Of a stretch of 64,000 nt of DNA, positions 46,486 to 54,274 are shown piece by piece. The stretch's first letter is position 1. Each line of letters begins with the position of its first letter. Source of the stretch: Aurantiacibacter sp. MUD61 (GTDB lineage Bacteria > Pseudomonadota > Alphaproteobacteria > Sphingomonadales > Sphingomonadaceae); NCBI RefSeq assembly GCF_027912455.1, contig NZ_CP115446.1, forward strand, positions 1,449,501 to 1,513,500, read 5' to 3'. The notes below the pieces were generated by a model, which was given only the letters and a program-made list of their open reading frames with translations, was not told the origin of the DNA and did no database searches. A program made the position numbers and the translations under genes.

Positions 46486-47572
46486 TTTCTTTCCCTCCCG
46501 CCAGTTGACGATCTATCTGGCAAAGATGTTCGCGCTTCGCATCATTGCGGTGCTGGCGATGCTCGTGCTGGTGCTGATGATGCTCGATTTGCTCGGCAAG
46601 ACGGGCGACATTCTCGCTATTGACGGCAATGGTGAGGCGGAACTGTGGAAATACGCTTCGCTGCGCACACCGCAGTTAATCGCGCGTTTCCTGCCCTATT
46701 CGGTGCTGCTGGCGACGATCATCACGCTGGCTGGCCTAAACCAGAATTCGGAAGTGATCGCGATGAAGGCCGCAGGGCTCTCCGCGCACCAGATCCTCGC
46801 GCCGCTGCTGCTGATGGGCATGATCGTCGCCGTCGTGTCGTTCGCCTTTAACGAGAGGGTCGTTACACGCGCCTCGGCGACGCTCAAGGCGTGGGAAGCG
46901 GTAGAATATGCCGCTGTGCCCGATGATCCGGCGGTGCGCAGCAATGTCTATTACAACGACGGCAATGACATACTCATGGCCGCTACCGCCGGGGGGAGGG
47001 CGGATGCGACGGTGCTGACAAATGTCACTTTCTACGAGCGCGACGATAACGGCATGATCACCCGCCAGGTGAGCGCGGATCGCGCCACTTTCGCTGGCCC
47101 CGGTTGGCGGCTGGAGAACGCCAGCGTGTTCAACGTAGCGACTGCCGATACGGAAGAACTGGGCGAGACCGTGGTCGCGCCGGGCGTCGAGATCGGACAA
47201 GTCGAATTGCGCCGCGTCGATCCGGATGCCGAGACTTTGGCAGAGCTTTCGCGCAGCATCGACGCCTTGCAAAGCGCGGGTCGCCGGACCAGCGAGCTTG
47301 AAGCGAAATGGTGGCACAAGATATCGGGGCCGCTCTCCGCTGTGCTGATGCCGTTGCTGGGCGCTGTTGCAGGCTTCGGCCTCGCGCGTTCGGGCAATCT
47401 CTTTATCCGCGCGGTGATCGGCATGGCGCTGGGCTTTGCCTATTTCGTCGTCGACAATGCAGCGCTCGCGATGGGCAGTTTCGGTGGATACCCGCCGCTT
47501 CTCGCCGCCTGGGGGCCGTTCTTCCTCTTCCTGCTGCTGGGTGAGACGGTGCTCGTCCGCACCGAAGAGTGA
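46475..47572 (+). CDS. lptG: LPS export ABC transporter permease LptG
   Basis: A 365-residue partner of LptF with the same six-segment layout and a central jellyroll (about 130-265). NSEVIAMKAAGLSAHQILAP is the cytoplasmic coupling region that contacts the ATPase LptB; the C-terminal membrane block begins KWWHKISGPLSAVLMPLLGA. It is placed second after lptF, as in many Gram-negative bacteria, with an eleven-base overlap. Both proteins are essential in bacteria that depend on LPS. Confidence 0.9.
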   Translation: MLLDFFPSRQLTIYLAKMFALRIIAVLAMLVLVLMMLDLLGKTGDILAIDGNGEAELWKYASLRTPQLIARFLPYSVLLATIITLAGLNQNSEVIAMKAAGLSAHQILAPLLLMGMIVAVVSFAFNERVVTRASATLKAWEAVEYAAVPDDPAVRSNVYYNDGNDILMAATAGGRADATVLTNVTFYERDDNGMITRQVSADRATFAGPGWRLENASVFNVATADTEELGETVVAPGVEIGQVELRRVDPDAETLAELSRSIDALQSAGRRTSELEAKWWHKISGPLSAVLMPLLGAVAGFGLARSGNLFIRAVIGMALGFAYFVVDNAALAMGSFGGYPPLLAAWGPFFLFLLLGETVLVRTEE

Positions 47573-47650
47573 GCGCAGAGGTTTCCCAATCCGGAACGCG
47601 CGGGAAGCAAGACAGTTTGTGATCTAAGCCAACTCGACAGGAGAAATCCC

Positions 47651-47908
47651 ATGAAGACATCAATGCTCGCGATACCTGCCATCGCCCTTTTCGCCCTGAC
47701 AGCCTGCGAGGCAGAGCCCGAAGAGGCCGACGATCAGGTTGAAGTGATGACCGAAGGCTCGACCGTGATCGAAGGCGAAGTGGACGAGCCGCAGGAAGTC
47801 ATCCCGCAGACCGCCGAAGCGCCATACGTCGAAGAGGCAATGGATGATGAGCAGGGCCTGCCCGAAGACAACACGGGTGAAATGGGCGGTGACGACAGCG
47901 AGATGTAA
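47651..47908 (+). CDS. Small acidic lipoprotein
   Basis: An 85-residue protein with signal peptide and lipobox LTAC (Cys19). The mature part is nearly all Glu, Asp, Pro, Gly and Thr with no predicted fold. A good ribosome site (AGGAG) precedes the ATG. Function unknown; the composition suggests a disordered, periplasm-facing, anionic surface peptide. A second protein of the same kind is at 59350-59655. Confidence 0.75.
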   Translation: MKTSMLAIPAIALFALTACEAEPEEADDQVEVMTEGSTVIEGEVDEPQEVIPQTAEAPYVEEAMDDEQGLPEDNTGEMGGDDSEM

Positions 47909-47938
47909 TCGCGCTAGCTCCTCACTAACGGAATACAC

Positions 47939-47980
47939 AAAGGAAAGGGCCGCTCCCATCCGGGGCGGCCCTTTCCTTTT
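47939..47980. terminator. Strong bidirectional terminator
   Basis: Perfect 15-base arms (47939-47953 and 47965-47979) with an eleven-base loop. T-rich sequence ends each arm on both strands. It lies between the convergent lipoprotein and desaturase genes. Confidence 0.9.
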
Positions 47981-47997
47981 GTGCTCTTGGCTCAGGC

Positions 47998-49083
47998 TTA
48001 CGCGCGTCGGCCCATCGTGCTGCGCGCGATCCGGCCGACCAGCGGCCACATGCCCGGGTGGCTCGCCTGATCGAATGTCGATCCCGCGCCCAGATGGGTG
48101 CTGATGCGTTTATGCGCTTCATGCAGCGAGTGGTACGGCAGCGACGGCATGAGATGGTGGAGCGCGTGATAGCGCAGGCCCACCGGTGCCCAGATGCCGG
48201 CAAGGAAGCGCGGCACATTAACGCTGTCGAGATATTGCGCGGTCACCGTCATCGCCTCGCCATCATTCTCCCACAAATGCGCGACCAGCGTGCGCAACTG
48301 GTTGAACACGGCGACAGCGGCAGTGATGCCCGCAGCGATCAGCAGTGGCTGCCAGCCGAGCCAGAACGGCGTGGTCATAAGGAAAATCGCCCAAACGCTT
48401 GCGCCCACCTGCTGGAACAGGAACCAGTTGCGCTCCTTTTCCTCAGCCGGGCGGCGACGGAATTCAGGGTTGATCGCCAGCGTCGAAAAGCGCTCCCACG
48501 CCACTTTGCGCAAGGGAGGGATGATAAGGCCCAGCGGGGCAAGGACGCCCCAGCGGATCAGCAGGCCGATCGGCGCCAGAGCGGCCACCAGCACGAAGAT
48601 AGGCAGGCTCCACGGTTTCATCAGGGCGAGCGGCATGTATTCGGGGTCTTCCACCGTGCCATATTGCGTGCGCTTGTGATGGATGCGGTGCGGGCTGTCA
48701 TACATCAGGCTGGGCGTCAGCATCGGAATGCCGACGATGAGGTTCCATGCCGTGCGAAAGCCGGGAAGGGCATCGCGGTGCAGATGGCTGATTTCGTGGA
48801 TGAACAGCAGCGCGCGGTAGAGCGCGAACACAGCGACAATCGCGCTGACCCATGCCATCCACGGCGTTTCGAACAAAATCGCTCCCGCCAGCGCGCCATA
48901 ACCCACTGAAGCGCTGATCAGCATATCGGGCCAGTAAATTTCGGGGCGCGCCTTGTTGATGTCGCGCGTCAGCTCTGCCGCAGCGCGCAGCATCGCCTTG
49001 TCATCGGGAATTTGCGAATGCACGCGGCGCCCTCCGGCATCGGGGCCGGATTTCGCGTTCTCGGGAATAGTCGTCGCATCCAT
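47998..49083 (-). CDS. Membrane fatty acid desaturase
   Basis: A 361-residue integral membrane di-iron enzyme with the three histidine boxes FIHEISHLH, DSPHRIHHKR and YHALHHLMP, separated by hydrophobic segments. Enzymes of this family introduce double bonds into fatty acyl chains or hydroxylate lipids using O2. The position of the desaturated bond is not predictable here. It is monocistronic, followed by the strong terminator at 47939-47980. Confidence 0.88.
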   Translation of the reverse strand: MDATTIPENAKSGPDAGGRRVHSQIPDDKAMLRAAAELTRDINKARPEIYWPDMLISASVGYGALAGAILFETPWMAWVSAIVAVFALYRALLFIHEISHLHRDALPGFRTAWNLIVGIPMLTPSLMYDSPHRIHHKRTQYGTVEDPEYMPLALMKPWSLPIFVLVAALAPIGLLIRWGVLAPLGLIIPPLRKVAWERFSTLAINPEFRRRPAEEKERNWFLFQQVGASVWAIFLMTTPFWLGWQPLLIAAGITAAVAVFNQLRTLVAHLWENDGEAMTVTAQYLDSVNVPRFLAGIWAPVGLRYHALHHLMPSLPYHSLHEAHKRISTHLGAGSTFDQASHPGMWPLVGRIARSTMGRRA

Positions 49084-49234
49084 TGCGATAAAACTCTCGA
49101 ATTGTCCTGTTGCAGCGCCCCATGCGCCGGTTTTTCCGCCTTAGCCTATTTGGCAGGCGCTTGACATACCGCCTCAAGCATAAGCAGTGCTGCTGGCTCA
49201 TGAACAAAACTGGTGAGCAGGCAGGGCGGGCTTC

Positions 49235-50389
49235 GTGGCAGGCGAAATAGTGATTACCCCGGTTTCGGGCAAGAGTGACCTCAACGCATTTATCGATTGC
49301 GCTTATCGACTGAATGCCAATGACCCCAATTGGGTGCCGCCGCTGCGTGCCGATATGGTGGAACTGCTGACGCCGGGAAAGAACCCGTTCCACGAACATG
49401 CCAAAGTGCAATTGTTCCTCGCCCGGCGCGGGGGAGAAGTTGTGGGGCGGATTTCCGCGCATTATGATGAGCTGGCGCTCGCCCAGCCGCCCGAGCAGGG
49501 CATGGGCCCGGGAACGGGCAATTGGGGCCTGATGGAAGCCGATAGTGAAGAAGTAATGTCCGCCCTGATCGCCCGCGCCGAGGAATGGCTGCGCGAACGG
49601 GGCATGACCCGCGTGCTCGCTCCGATCAGCCTCTCCATCTGGGAAGAACCCGGCCTGCTGGTGCAGGGCCACGATCACCCACCGATGCTCCTCATGGGAC
49701 ATCACAATGCCGCCTATCAGGGCTGGGTCGAAGCGCAGGGCTATGAAACCGCCAAGCGGCTCTACACATACGATCTGGATGTCCGCAGCGGGTTTCCAGA
49801 ACTGATCAAGCGGATCGTCAAATCGGGTGAACGCAGCAGCCGGATCACCGTACGCACGGTCGACAAATCGCGCTTTGCGGAAGAGGCCGCGATTGCCATC
49901 GATATCCTCAACGATGCGTGGTCGAAGAACTGGGGTTTCGTCCCATTCACGGAGACAGAGAAGGCCTATGGCGCGAAAAAGCTGAAACCGCTGATCCTCG
50001 AAGGCGCGAATATGATTGCGGAGGTGGATGGAGAGCCCGCAGCCTTCATGCTCTCCTGGCCGGACATCAATCAGAAGCTCAAAGATTTCGACGGAAAGCT
50101 CTTCCCCTTCAACTGGGCCAAGCTGCTGTGGTGGCTGCGCAATCCCAAGGATGCGGGCTTTCGCGTGCCGCTGATGGGCGTAGTGTCCCAATACCAGAAT
50201 ACACGGCTCGCGAGCCAGCTGGCCTTCATGATGATCGAATATATCCGGCGATATGCGGTCGAAGAGCACGGCGCGTCGCGAGGTGAAGTTGGCTGGATCC
50301 TTGAAGACAACAAGGGAATGGTCGCGATCGCCGATGCCATCGAGTCCAAAATCAACCGCGAATACCGCATTTATTCGAAGACGCTGTAA
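49235..50389 (+). CDS. GNAT-fold N-acyltransferase-like protein
   Basis: A 384-residue conserved proteobacterial protein. An N-terminal GNAT-like half (FLARRGGEVVGRISAHYDEL, GNWGLMEADSEEVMSALIAR) is followed by a second one (MIAEVDGEPAAFMLSWPDIN, YIRRYAVEEHGASRGEVGWI). Both look like acyl-CoA-binding folds but the acceptor is unknown. The start is a GTG at 49235. The phenylalanine- and tryptophan-rich linker FPFNWAKLLWWLRNPKD suggests association with membrane or lipid. An EcfG-like promoter begins 17 bases after its stop. Confidence 0.75.
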   Translation: MAGEIVITPVSGKSDLNAFIDCAYRLNANDPNWVPPLRADMVELLTPGKNPFHEHAKVQLFLARRGGEVVGRISAHYDELALAQPPEQGMGPGTGNWGLMEADSEEVMSALIARAEEWLRERGMTRVLAPISLSIWEEPGLLVQGHDHPPMLLMGHHNAAYQGWVEAQGYETAKRLYTYDLDVRSGFPELIKRIVKSGERSSRITVRTVDKSRFAEEAAIAIDILNDAWSKNWGFVPFTETEKAYGAKKLKPLILEGANMIAEVDGEPAAFMLSWPDINQKLKDFDGKLFPFNWAKLLWWLRNPKDAGFRVPLMGVVSQYQNTRLASQLAFMMIEYIRRYAVEEHGASRGEVGWILEDNKGMVAIADAIESKINREYRIYSKTL

Positions 50390-50406
50390 TCGCAGCTATT
50401 TCGGCG

Positions 50407-50432
50407 GGAACGCACTGGCGGGTATGCACGTT
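50407..50432 (+). promoter_or_regulatory. EcfG-type promoter upstream of the response regulator
   Basis: GGAAC (50407-50411) and CGTT (50429-50432) are separated by 17 bases, the consensus for the general stress sigma factor EcfG in alphaproteobacteria. It lies 40 bases before the GTG at 50472. Confidence 0.7.
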
Positions 50433-50471
50433 TGGTCCGGTGAGGCAGCGATGGCGCTGCAGGGATGAAAT

Positions 50472-50900
50472 GTGGCCACCAAATCAGCAGAGACCAAAAG
50501 CGCAGGCAAACCGTTCGCCCATGCGCTGATCGTGGAGGATGATGCCATCCTCGCGATGTCGCTGGAAGACGCCTTTCGTCGCAGCGGCACGCACGAAGTT
50601 ACCGTTGTCTCCACGATGAAGGCGACCATGGAAGCTCTGAACGATGGTGCGAAGCCCGATGTCATCATCCTCGATGTTCACCTGGCCGATCGTGACGACG
50701 GCTGGGCTATCGCGGAGCTCGTCAGCCTGCTCGGCGCCAAACTTCCCAAAATCGTCTTCTCCACCGGAGCCCCTCAGGATATTCCCGGCGAGATCGCGGA
50801 AATGGGCACGGTCTTTGAAAAGCCTTACGATCCCGATGTGTTGGTCGAGAAATTGACCGCTTCGCGCCGGCTCGGCCCCTTCGCAAAACTGCGCCGTTAA
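50472..50900 (+). CDS. Single-domain response regulator
   Basis: A 142-residue receiver domain without an output domain. Acidic pair in LIVEDDAIL, phospho-acceptor Asp in VIILDVHLADRDDGW, Ser/Thr in IVFSTGAP and Lys in FEKPYDPDVL are all present, so it should be phosphorylatable. The FSTGAP segment differs from the FATGUY consensus of SdrG/MrrA-type regulators. The GTG start follows AGGGATGAAAT. The EcfG-like promoter upstream and the phyR gene downstream suggest a role in general stress signalling, perhaps as phosphate shuttle. Confidence 0.85.
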   Translation: MATKSAETKSAGKPFAHALIVEDDAILAMSLEDAFRRSGTHEVTVVSTMKATMEALNDGAKPDVIILDVHLADRDDGWAIAELVSLLGAKLPKIVFSTGAPQDIPGEIAEMGTVFEKPYDPDVLVEKLTASRRLGPFAKLRR

Positions 50901-50973
50901 GCGCTCCCTGCCTGTTGCGAGACGTCCGGACAGGGCTCGCATTTTCACGCGCAATTTGTTCAGATCCAAGAAA

Positions 50974-51005
50974 AAAGGCCTCCGCTCTTTTGAGCGAAGG
51001 CCTTT
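50974..51005. terminator. Terminator hairpin after the response regulator
   Basis: AAAGGCCTCCGCTC (50974-50987) pairs with GAGCGAAGGCCTTT (50992-51005), one mismatch, TTTT loop. The T run after the stem is short on the plus strand and longer on the minus strand. Confidence 0.7.
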
Positions 51006-51175
51006 CGGGATCGTATCACTGCCGTTTTGGACGGGAGGGGGGTCTCGGCGGTGATGTAAGGATAATGGCTCGCCTGAAAATCGGTTCCCGCGGTGTGAAT
51101 TTTTTTTCCAATTTTTTCTCGGCTTCGATTTTGACCGTCCAAATTTGCGCAATTTTCGGTAATTCGAATTCGAAT

Positions 51176-51200
51176 GGAACCGTGTTGGAGAAGGCGCGTT
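51176..51200 (+). promoter_or_regulatory. EcfG-type promoter of phyR
   Basis: GGAAC (51176-51180) and CGTT (51197-51200) are 16 bases apart, matching the EcfG consensus. The start of translation at 51256 is 55 bases beyond the -10 element. Confidence 0.8.
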
Positions 51201-51255
51201 GGACATGAATGCATGTCTGACTGCCGTACCGGCGGTCTGCTGGAGAGGGTACTAT

Positions 51256-52050
51256 ATGACTATTGGGGCCGAAGTCGCCGCACATCTTCCATTTCTTCGT
51301 CGCTACGCTCGAGCTCTCACGGGTTCGCAATCGACCGGAGACACTTTCGTCAAAGCAACGCTGGAGGCCGCCATCGCTGATGAAGAGCTGGCCTCTTCCC
51401 TGCGCGAAGGCCGTGTTGCACTCTATAAGGCGTTCACCAAAATGTGGTCGAGCGCTTACATGGAAGTCGCCGAACAGAATGACGACGTCCAGGGTCATGA
51501 GGCTGCCGCCCAGACCCAGCTGAAGCGCATCACGCCGGTCAACCGGCAGGCGCTACTGCTCACCACGGTCGAGAACTTCTCTTCCGCCGAAGCGGGCGAG
51601 ATCATGGATGTCAGCGAAGACGATGTCGATTCCCTCGTGCGTGAAGCGATCGAGGAAATCGAACGCGAAACCACCACCAATGTGCTGATTATCGAAGATG
51701 AGCCGCTGATTTCGATGCAGCTGGAAGATCTGGTCCGCTCGCTTGGCCACGATATCTGCGGCACGGCTGCCACGCGCACCCAGGCGCAGGAAGTGGTGGC
51801 AAAGGAACGTCCGGGCCTCGTGCTCGCCGATATCCAGCTTGCCGATGGTTCGTCGGGCATCGATGCGGTCGAGGATATTCTCGAAATCGCGCCGGTGCCG
51901 GTGATCTTCATCACCGCCTATCCCGAGCGCTTGCTGACAGGTGACCGGCCGGAGCCGACCTACCTCATCACCAAGCCTTTTGAAGAAAACACCGTGCGCG
52001 CGGCGATCAGCCAGGCACTGTTTTTCGGATCGAACAAGCCGCTCGGCTAA
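51256..52050 (+). CDS. phyR: General stress response regulator PhyR
   Basis: A 264-residue protein. Residues 1-125 form a sigma-factor-like domain (AEVAAHLPFLRRYARALTGS, TPVNRQALLLTTVENFSSAE). Residues 135-260 form a receiver with IIEDEPL, Asp in LVLADIQLADGSSG, Thr in VIFITAYPERL and Lys in ITKPFEE. When phosphorylated, PhyR binds the anti-sigma factor NepR and frees EcfG. GGAGAGG supports the start at 51256. Its EcfG-like promoter implies positive feedback. No nepR or ecfG is adjacent in this window. Confidence 0.92.
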   Translation: MTIGAEVAAHLPFLRRYARALTGSQSTGDTFVKATLEAAIADEELASSLREGRVALYKAFTKMWSSAYMEVAEQNDDVQGHEAAAQTQLKRITPVNRQALLLTTVENFSSAEAGEIMDVSEDDVDSLVREAIEEIERETTTNVLIIEDEPLISMQLEDLVRSLGHDICGTAATRTQAQEVVAKERPGLVLADIQLADGSSGIDAVEDILEIAPVPVIFITAYPERLLTGDRPEPTYLITKPFEENTVRAAISQALFFGSNKPLG

Positions 52051-53463
52051 TCAGGATTTTTCGCCGCTTTCCCTCGCCTTCGCCCGGTGCCACATCACCC
52101 ACCAGGCGAGGGCGGCGGCAATGATCCCGCCTGAGAGGTTCGCCACCAGCTCTGCGATGTAGATCGCTTCGGTGCCCAGCGCCGCGCGGGCGAACCATGC
52201 AAAAGGTATCATCACCAGCAATACGCGGGTGAGCGAGAGGGCAAGCGCGCGGCTGGCCTTGTCGATCGCATTGAGCGCGCCGTTCACGACGATCAGCACG
52301 CCGTAACCGGCATAGCCCCACACCGAGATCGCCAAATACTTCACAGTGGCATCGAGCACTTGCGGCTCTTCGCTGAACAGCCCCGCGAACCAGCCGCGCG
52401 CGAAATACAGAATGAGGCCTGCAGCAAGCCCATAGCCAAGGCAGAAAAGCCCCGCTTGCCAGAGAGCGCGGCGGGCACGGTCGTACTGGCGCGCGCCCCA
52501 GTTCTGGCCGATGATCGCGCCGATGGATCCGGACAGGGCGAGCAGCGGCACCACCGCAAAACTCTGCAAGCGCCCGCCTGCGCCGAAGCCCGCGACTGCG
52601 GCCTGGCCTTCGACCGCCAGGAATGAGGTCAGAATGGCAAGGCCAGCGGGATTGATTGAATTGGTGAAAGCGGCAGGACCCGCGACGCGCGATATGGCCG
52701 CCAGCTGCTGCTTCCAATTGCAGTGGCGCGTGGTCGATGGCTTGAAGGGGAGATCGTGTCGGCCCAGCAGCCAGAAGGCTGTTACGATGCCGGTGATCCA
52801 TCCGCCAATCGTGGCATAGGCCGCTCCGGCAATGCCGAAACCGTCCAGCCCGAATGCTCCGGTGATCAGCAGCGGATCGAGTATCCAGTTGGTCACCGAA
52901 TAGACGACCAGCACTGCTGTATTGCTTTTCGCCGCGCCTTGCCCGCGCAGCACACCGTTCATCCCCATCATGGAGAGCATCAGCGGAAAACCGAGCGCGA
53001 AAGGCGCCATATATTCGTCGATCAGCGGCAGTGTTTCGGCATCCGCCTGCATCAACGAAAAGAGCGGTTGGCGCAGCGCAAACAGGGCAAGGCCGATCAG
53101 CAGGCCCGCAATCACGCCGACGATAATGCCGACATTGGCACGGGCGTGGGCGCGTTCCTCATCGCCTTCACCCAATGCGCGGCTGACCACGGAATTGATG
53201 CCGACCATCATGCCGACGCCAAGACTGGAAAGAGCGGTGGTGACCGGGAAGATGAAGCTGATCGCGGCCAGTTCAGCGCCGCCCAATTGCCCGACGAAAT
53301 AGGCATCGATCACGCCGACCGACATGATCGCGGCAACGCCCACGATCGCAGGCGCGGTTTGCGCCACGAGATGTCCGGGGATGGATCCGCTGGCGAGCTT
53401 CGCGCGCCCGCTCTTGCTGTCTGGCTCGGAATTGTGGGCAGGCGTCGTTTCGGCTTCGGCCAT
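52051..53463 (-). CDS. MATE family efflux transporter
   Basis: A 470-residue protein with about 12 hydrophobic segments in two similar halves, each with MATE features (SVGVIDAYFVGQLGGAELAA, GVGMMVGINSVVSRALGEGD; and GSIGAIIGQNWGARQYDRAR in the second half). MATE carriers expel drugs or metabolites using H+ or Na+. The start at 53463 (MAEAETTPAHN) is chosen over 53535 because of a disordered upstream segment; no strong ribosome site helps. Its stop abuts the phyR stop without a terminator. Confidence 0.88.
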   Translation of the reverse strand: MAEAETTPAHNSEPDSKSGRAKLASGSIPGHLVAQTAPAIVGVAAIMSVGVIDAYFVGQLGGAELAAISFIFPVTTALSSLGVGMMVGINSVVSRALGEGDEERAHARANVGIIVGVIAGLLIGLALFALRQPLFSLMQADAETLPLIDEYMAPFALGFPLMLSMMGMNGVLRGQGAAKSNTAVLVVYSVTNWILDPLLITGAFGLDGFGIAGAAYATIGGWITGIVTAFWLLGRHDLPFKPSTTRHCNWKQQLAAISRVAGPAAFTNSINPAGLAILTSFLAVEGQAAVAGFGAGGRLQSFAVVPLLALSGSIGAIIGQNWGARQYDRARRALWQAGLFCLGYGLAAGLILYFARGWFAGLFSEEPQVLDATVKYLAISVWGYAGYGVLIVVNGALNAIDKASRALALSLTRVLLVMIPFAWFARAALGTEAIYIAELVANLSGGIIAAALAWWVMWHRAKARESGEKS

Positions 53464-53677
53464 GGTCTTGGGAGAGACTTTCTGCTGGCGGCCGGATTGA
53501 CCGTGTCGTGGCACTAATCGGCATGACGGTCGCAATCAACCGCGCGGACGATTGGCCCGAAGATTTCGCTTAATCGTGCAGAGCGGCTCTCTCGCACTCG
53601 ACATTCTATGCATGTCGCGCAAAAGAGTTTCGGGACAGGCCCGCACCGGGCCGCTTGTGGAAGAGGCGACACCAGCA

Positions 53678-54256
53678 ATGCCTGCAATGACCGTCAACGA
53701 CGCGCCGGTCATGTTCGATATGGACCCTGAGACGCCGCTTCTCTGGGCCCTGCGCGATGCCGCCAATCTCACCGGCACCAAATATGGCTGCGGCGTGGGC
53801 GATTGTGGTGCCTGCATGGTGCTGATCGATGGGGAAGCGCTGCGCAGCTGCCTTGTCACCATTGCCGAGGCCGAAGGCCGCACCATCACCACGATCGAAG
53901 GGCTAAGCCGCGATCGCTCGCACCCGGTGCAGCAGGCGCTGGTGGCGGAGCAGGCGATCCAGTGCGGTTTCTGCACGCCCGGCATCGTCATGGCGGCGGC
54001 ATCGCTCCTGCGCCGCAATCCCGATCCGAGCGAAGCGGACATTCGCGAGGCTATTCCAAACCTCTGCCGTTGCGGCGTCTATCCGCGTCTCATCACCGCC
54101 GTGCAGCGCGCTGGACGCGTCACAAGGCGGCGTGAAACGATTAGCGCCGCGCCTGCCCCTGGGATTGACCCGGCAGACGCGGCGCGTGCGGTTCCGGCCA
54201 TGGGCTCCGCTTCGGGGGGTGAAGCGGATGGCGGAACGACAGAGCCCGAGGATTAA
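53678..54256 (+). CDS. 2Fe-2S subunit of a molybdenum hydroxylase-like oxidoreductase
   Basis: A small-subunit homologue of isoquinoline 1-oxidoreductase and CO dehydrogenase. The plant-type cluster ligands are in YGCGVGDCGACMVLIDG and the following RSC; the second cluster is bound by QCGFCTPG and LCRCGVYPR. Electrons pass from the Mo site in the large subunit to an acceptor. The large subunit gene is not next to it in the window. About 50 Ala/Gly/Pro/Glu-rich residues follow the normal end. The start at 53678 matches the usual N-terminus (MPAMTVNDAPVMF); longer starts are possible. Confidence 0.82.
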   Translation: MPAMTVNDAPVMFDMDPETPLLWALRDAANLTGTKYGCGVGDCGACMVLIDGEALRSCLVTIAEAEGRTITTIEGLSRDRSHPVQQALVAEQAIQCGFCTPGIVMAAASLLRRNPDPSEADIREAIPNLCRCGVYPRLITAVQRAGRVTRRRETISAAPAPGIDPADAARAVPAMGSASGGEADGGTTEPED

Positions 54257-54274
54257 CCCCGCAGCTCCGGGGGA

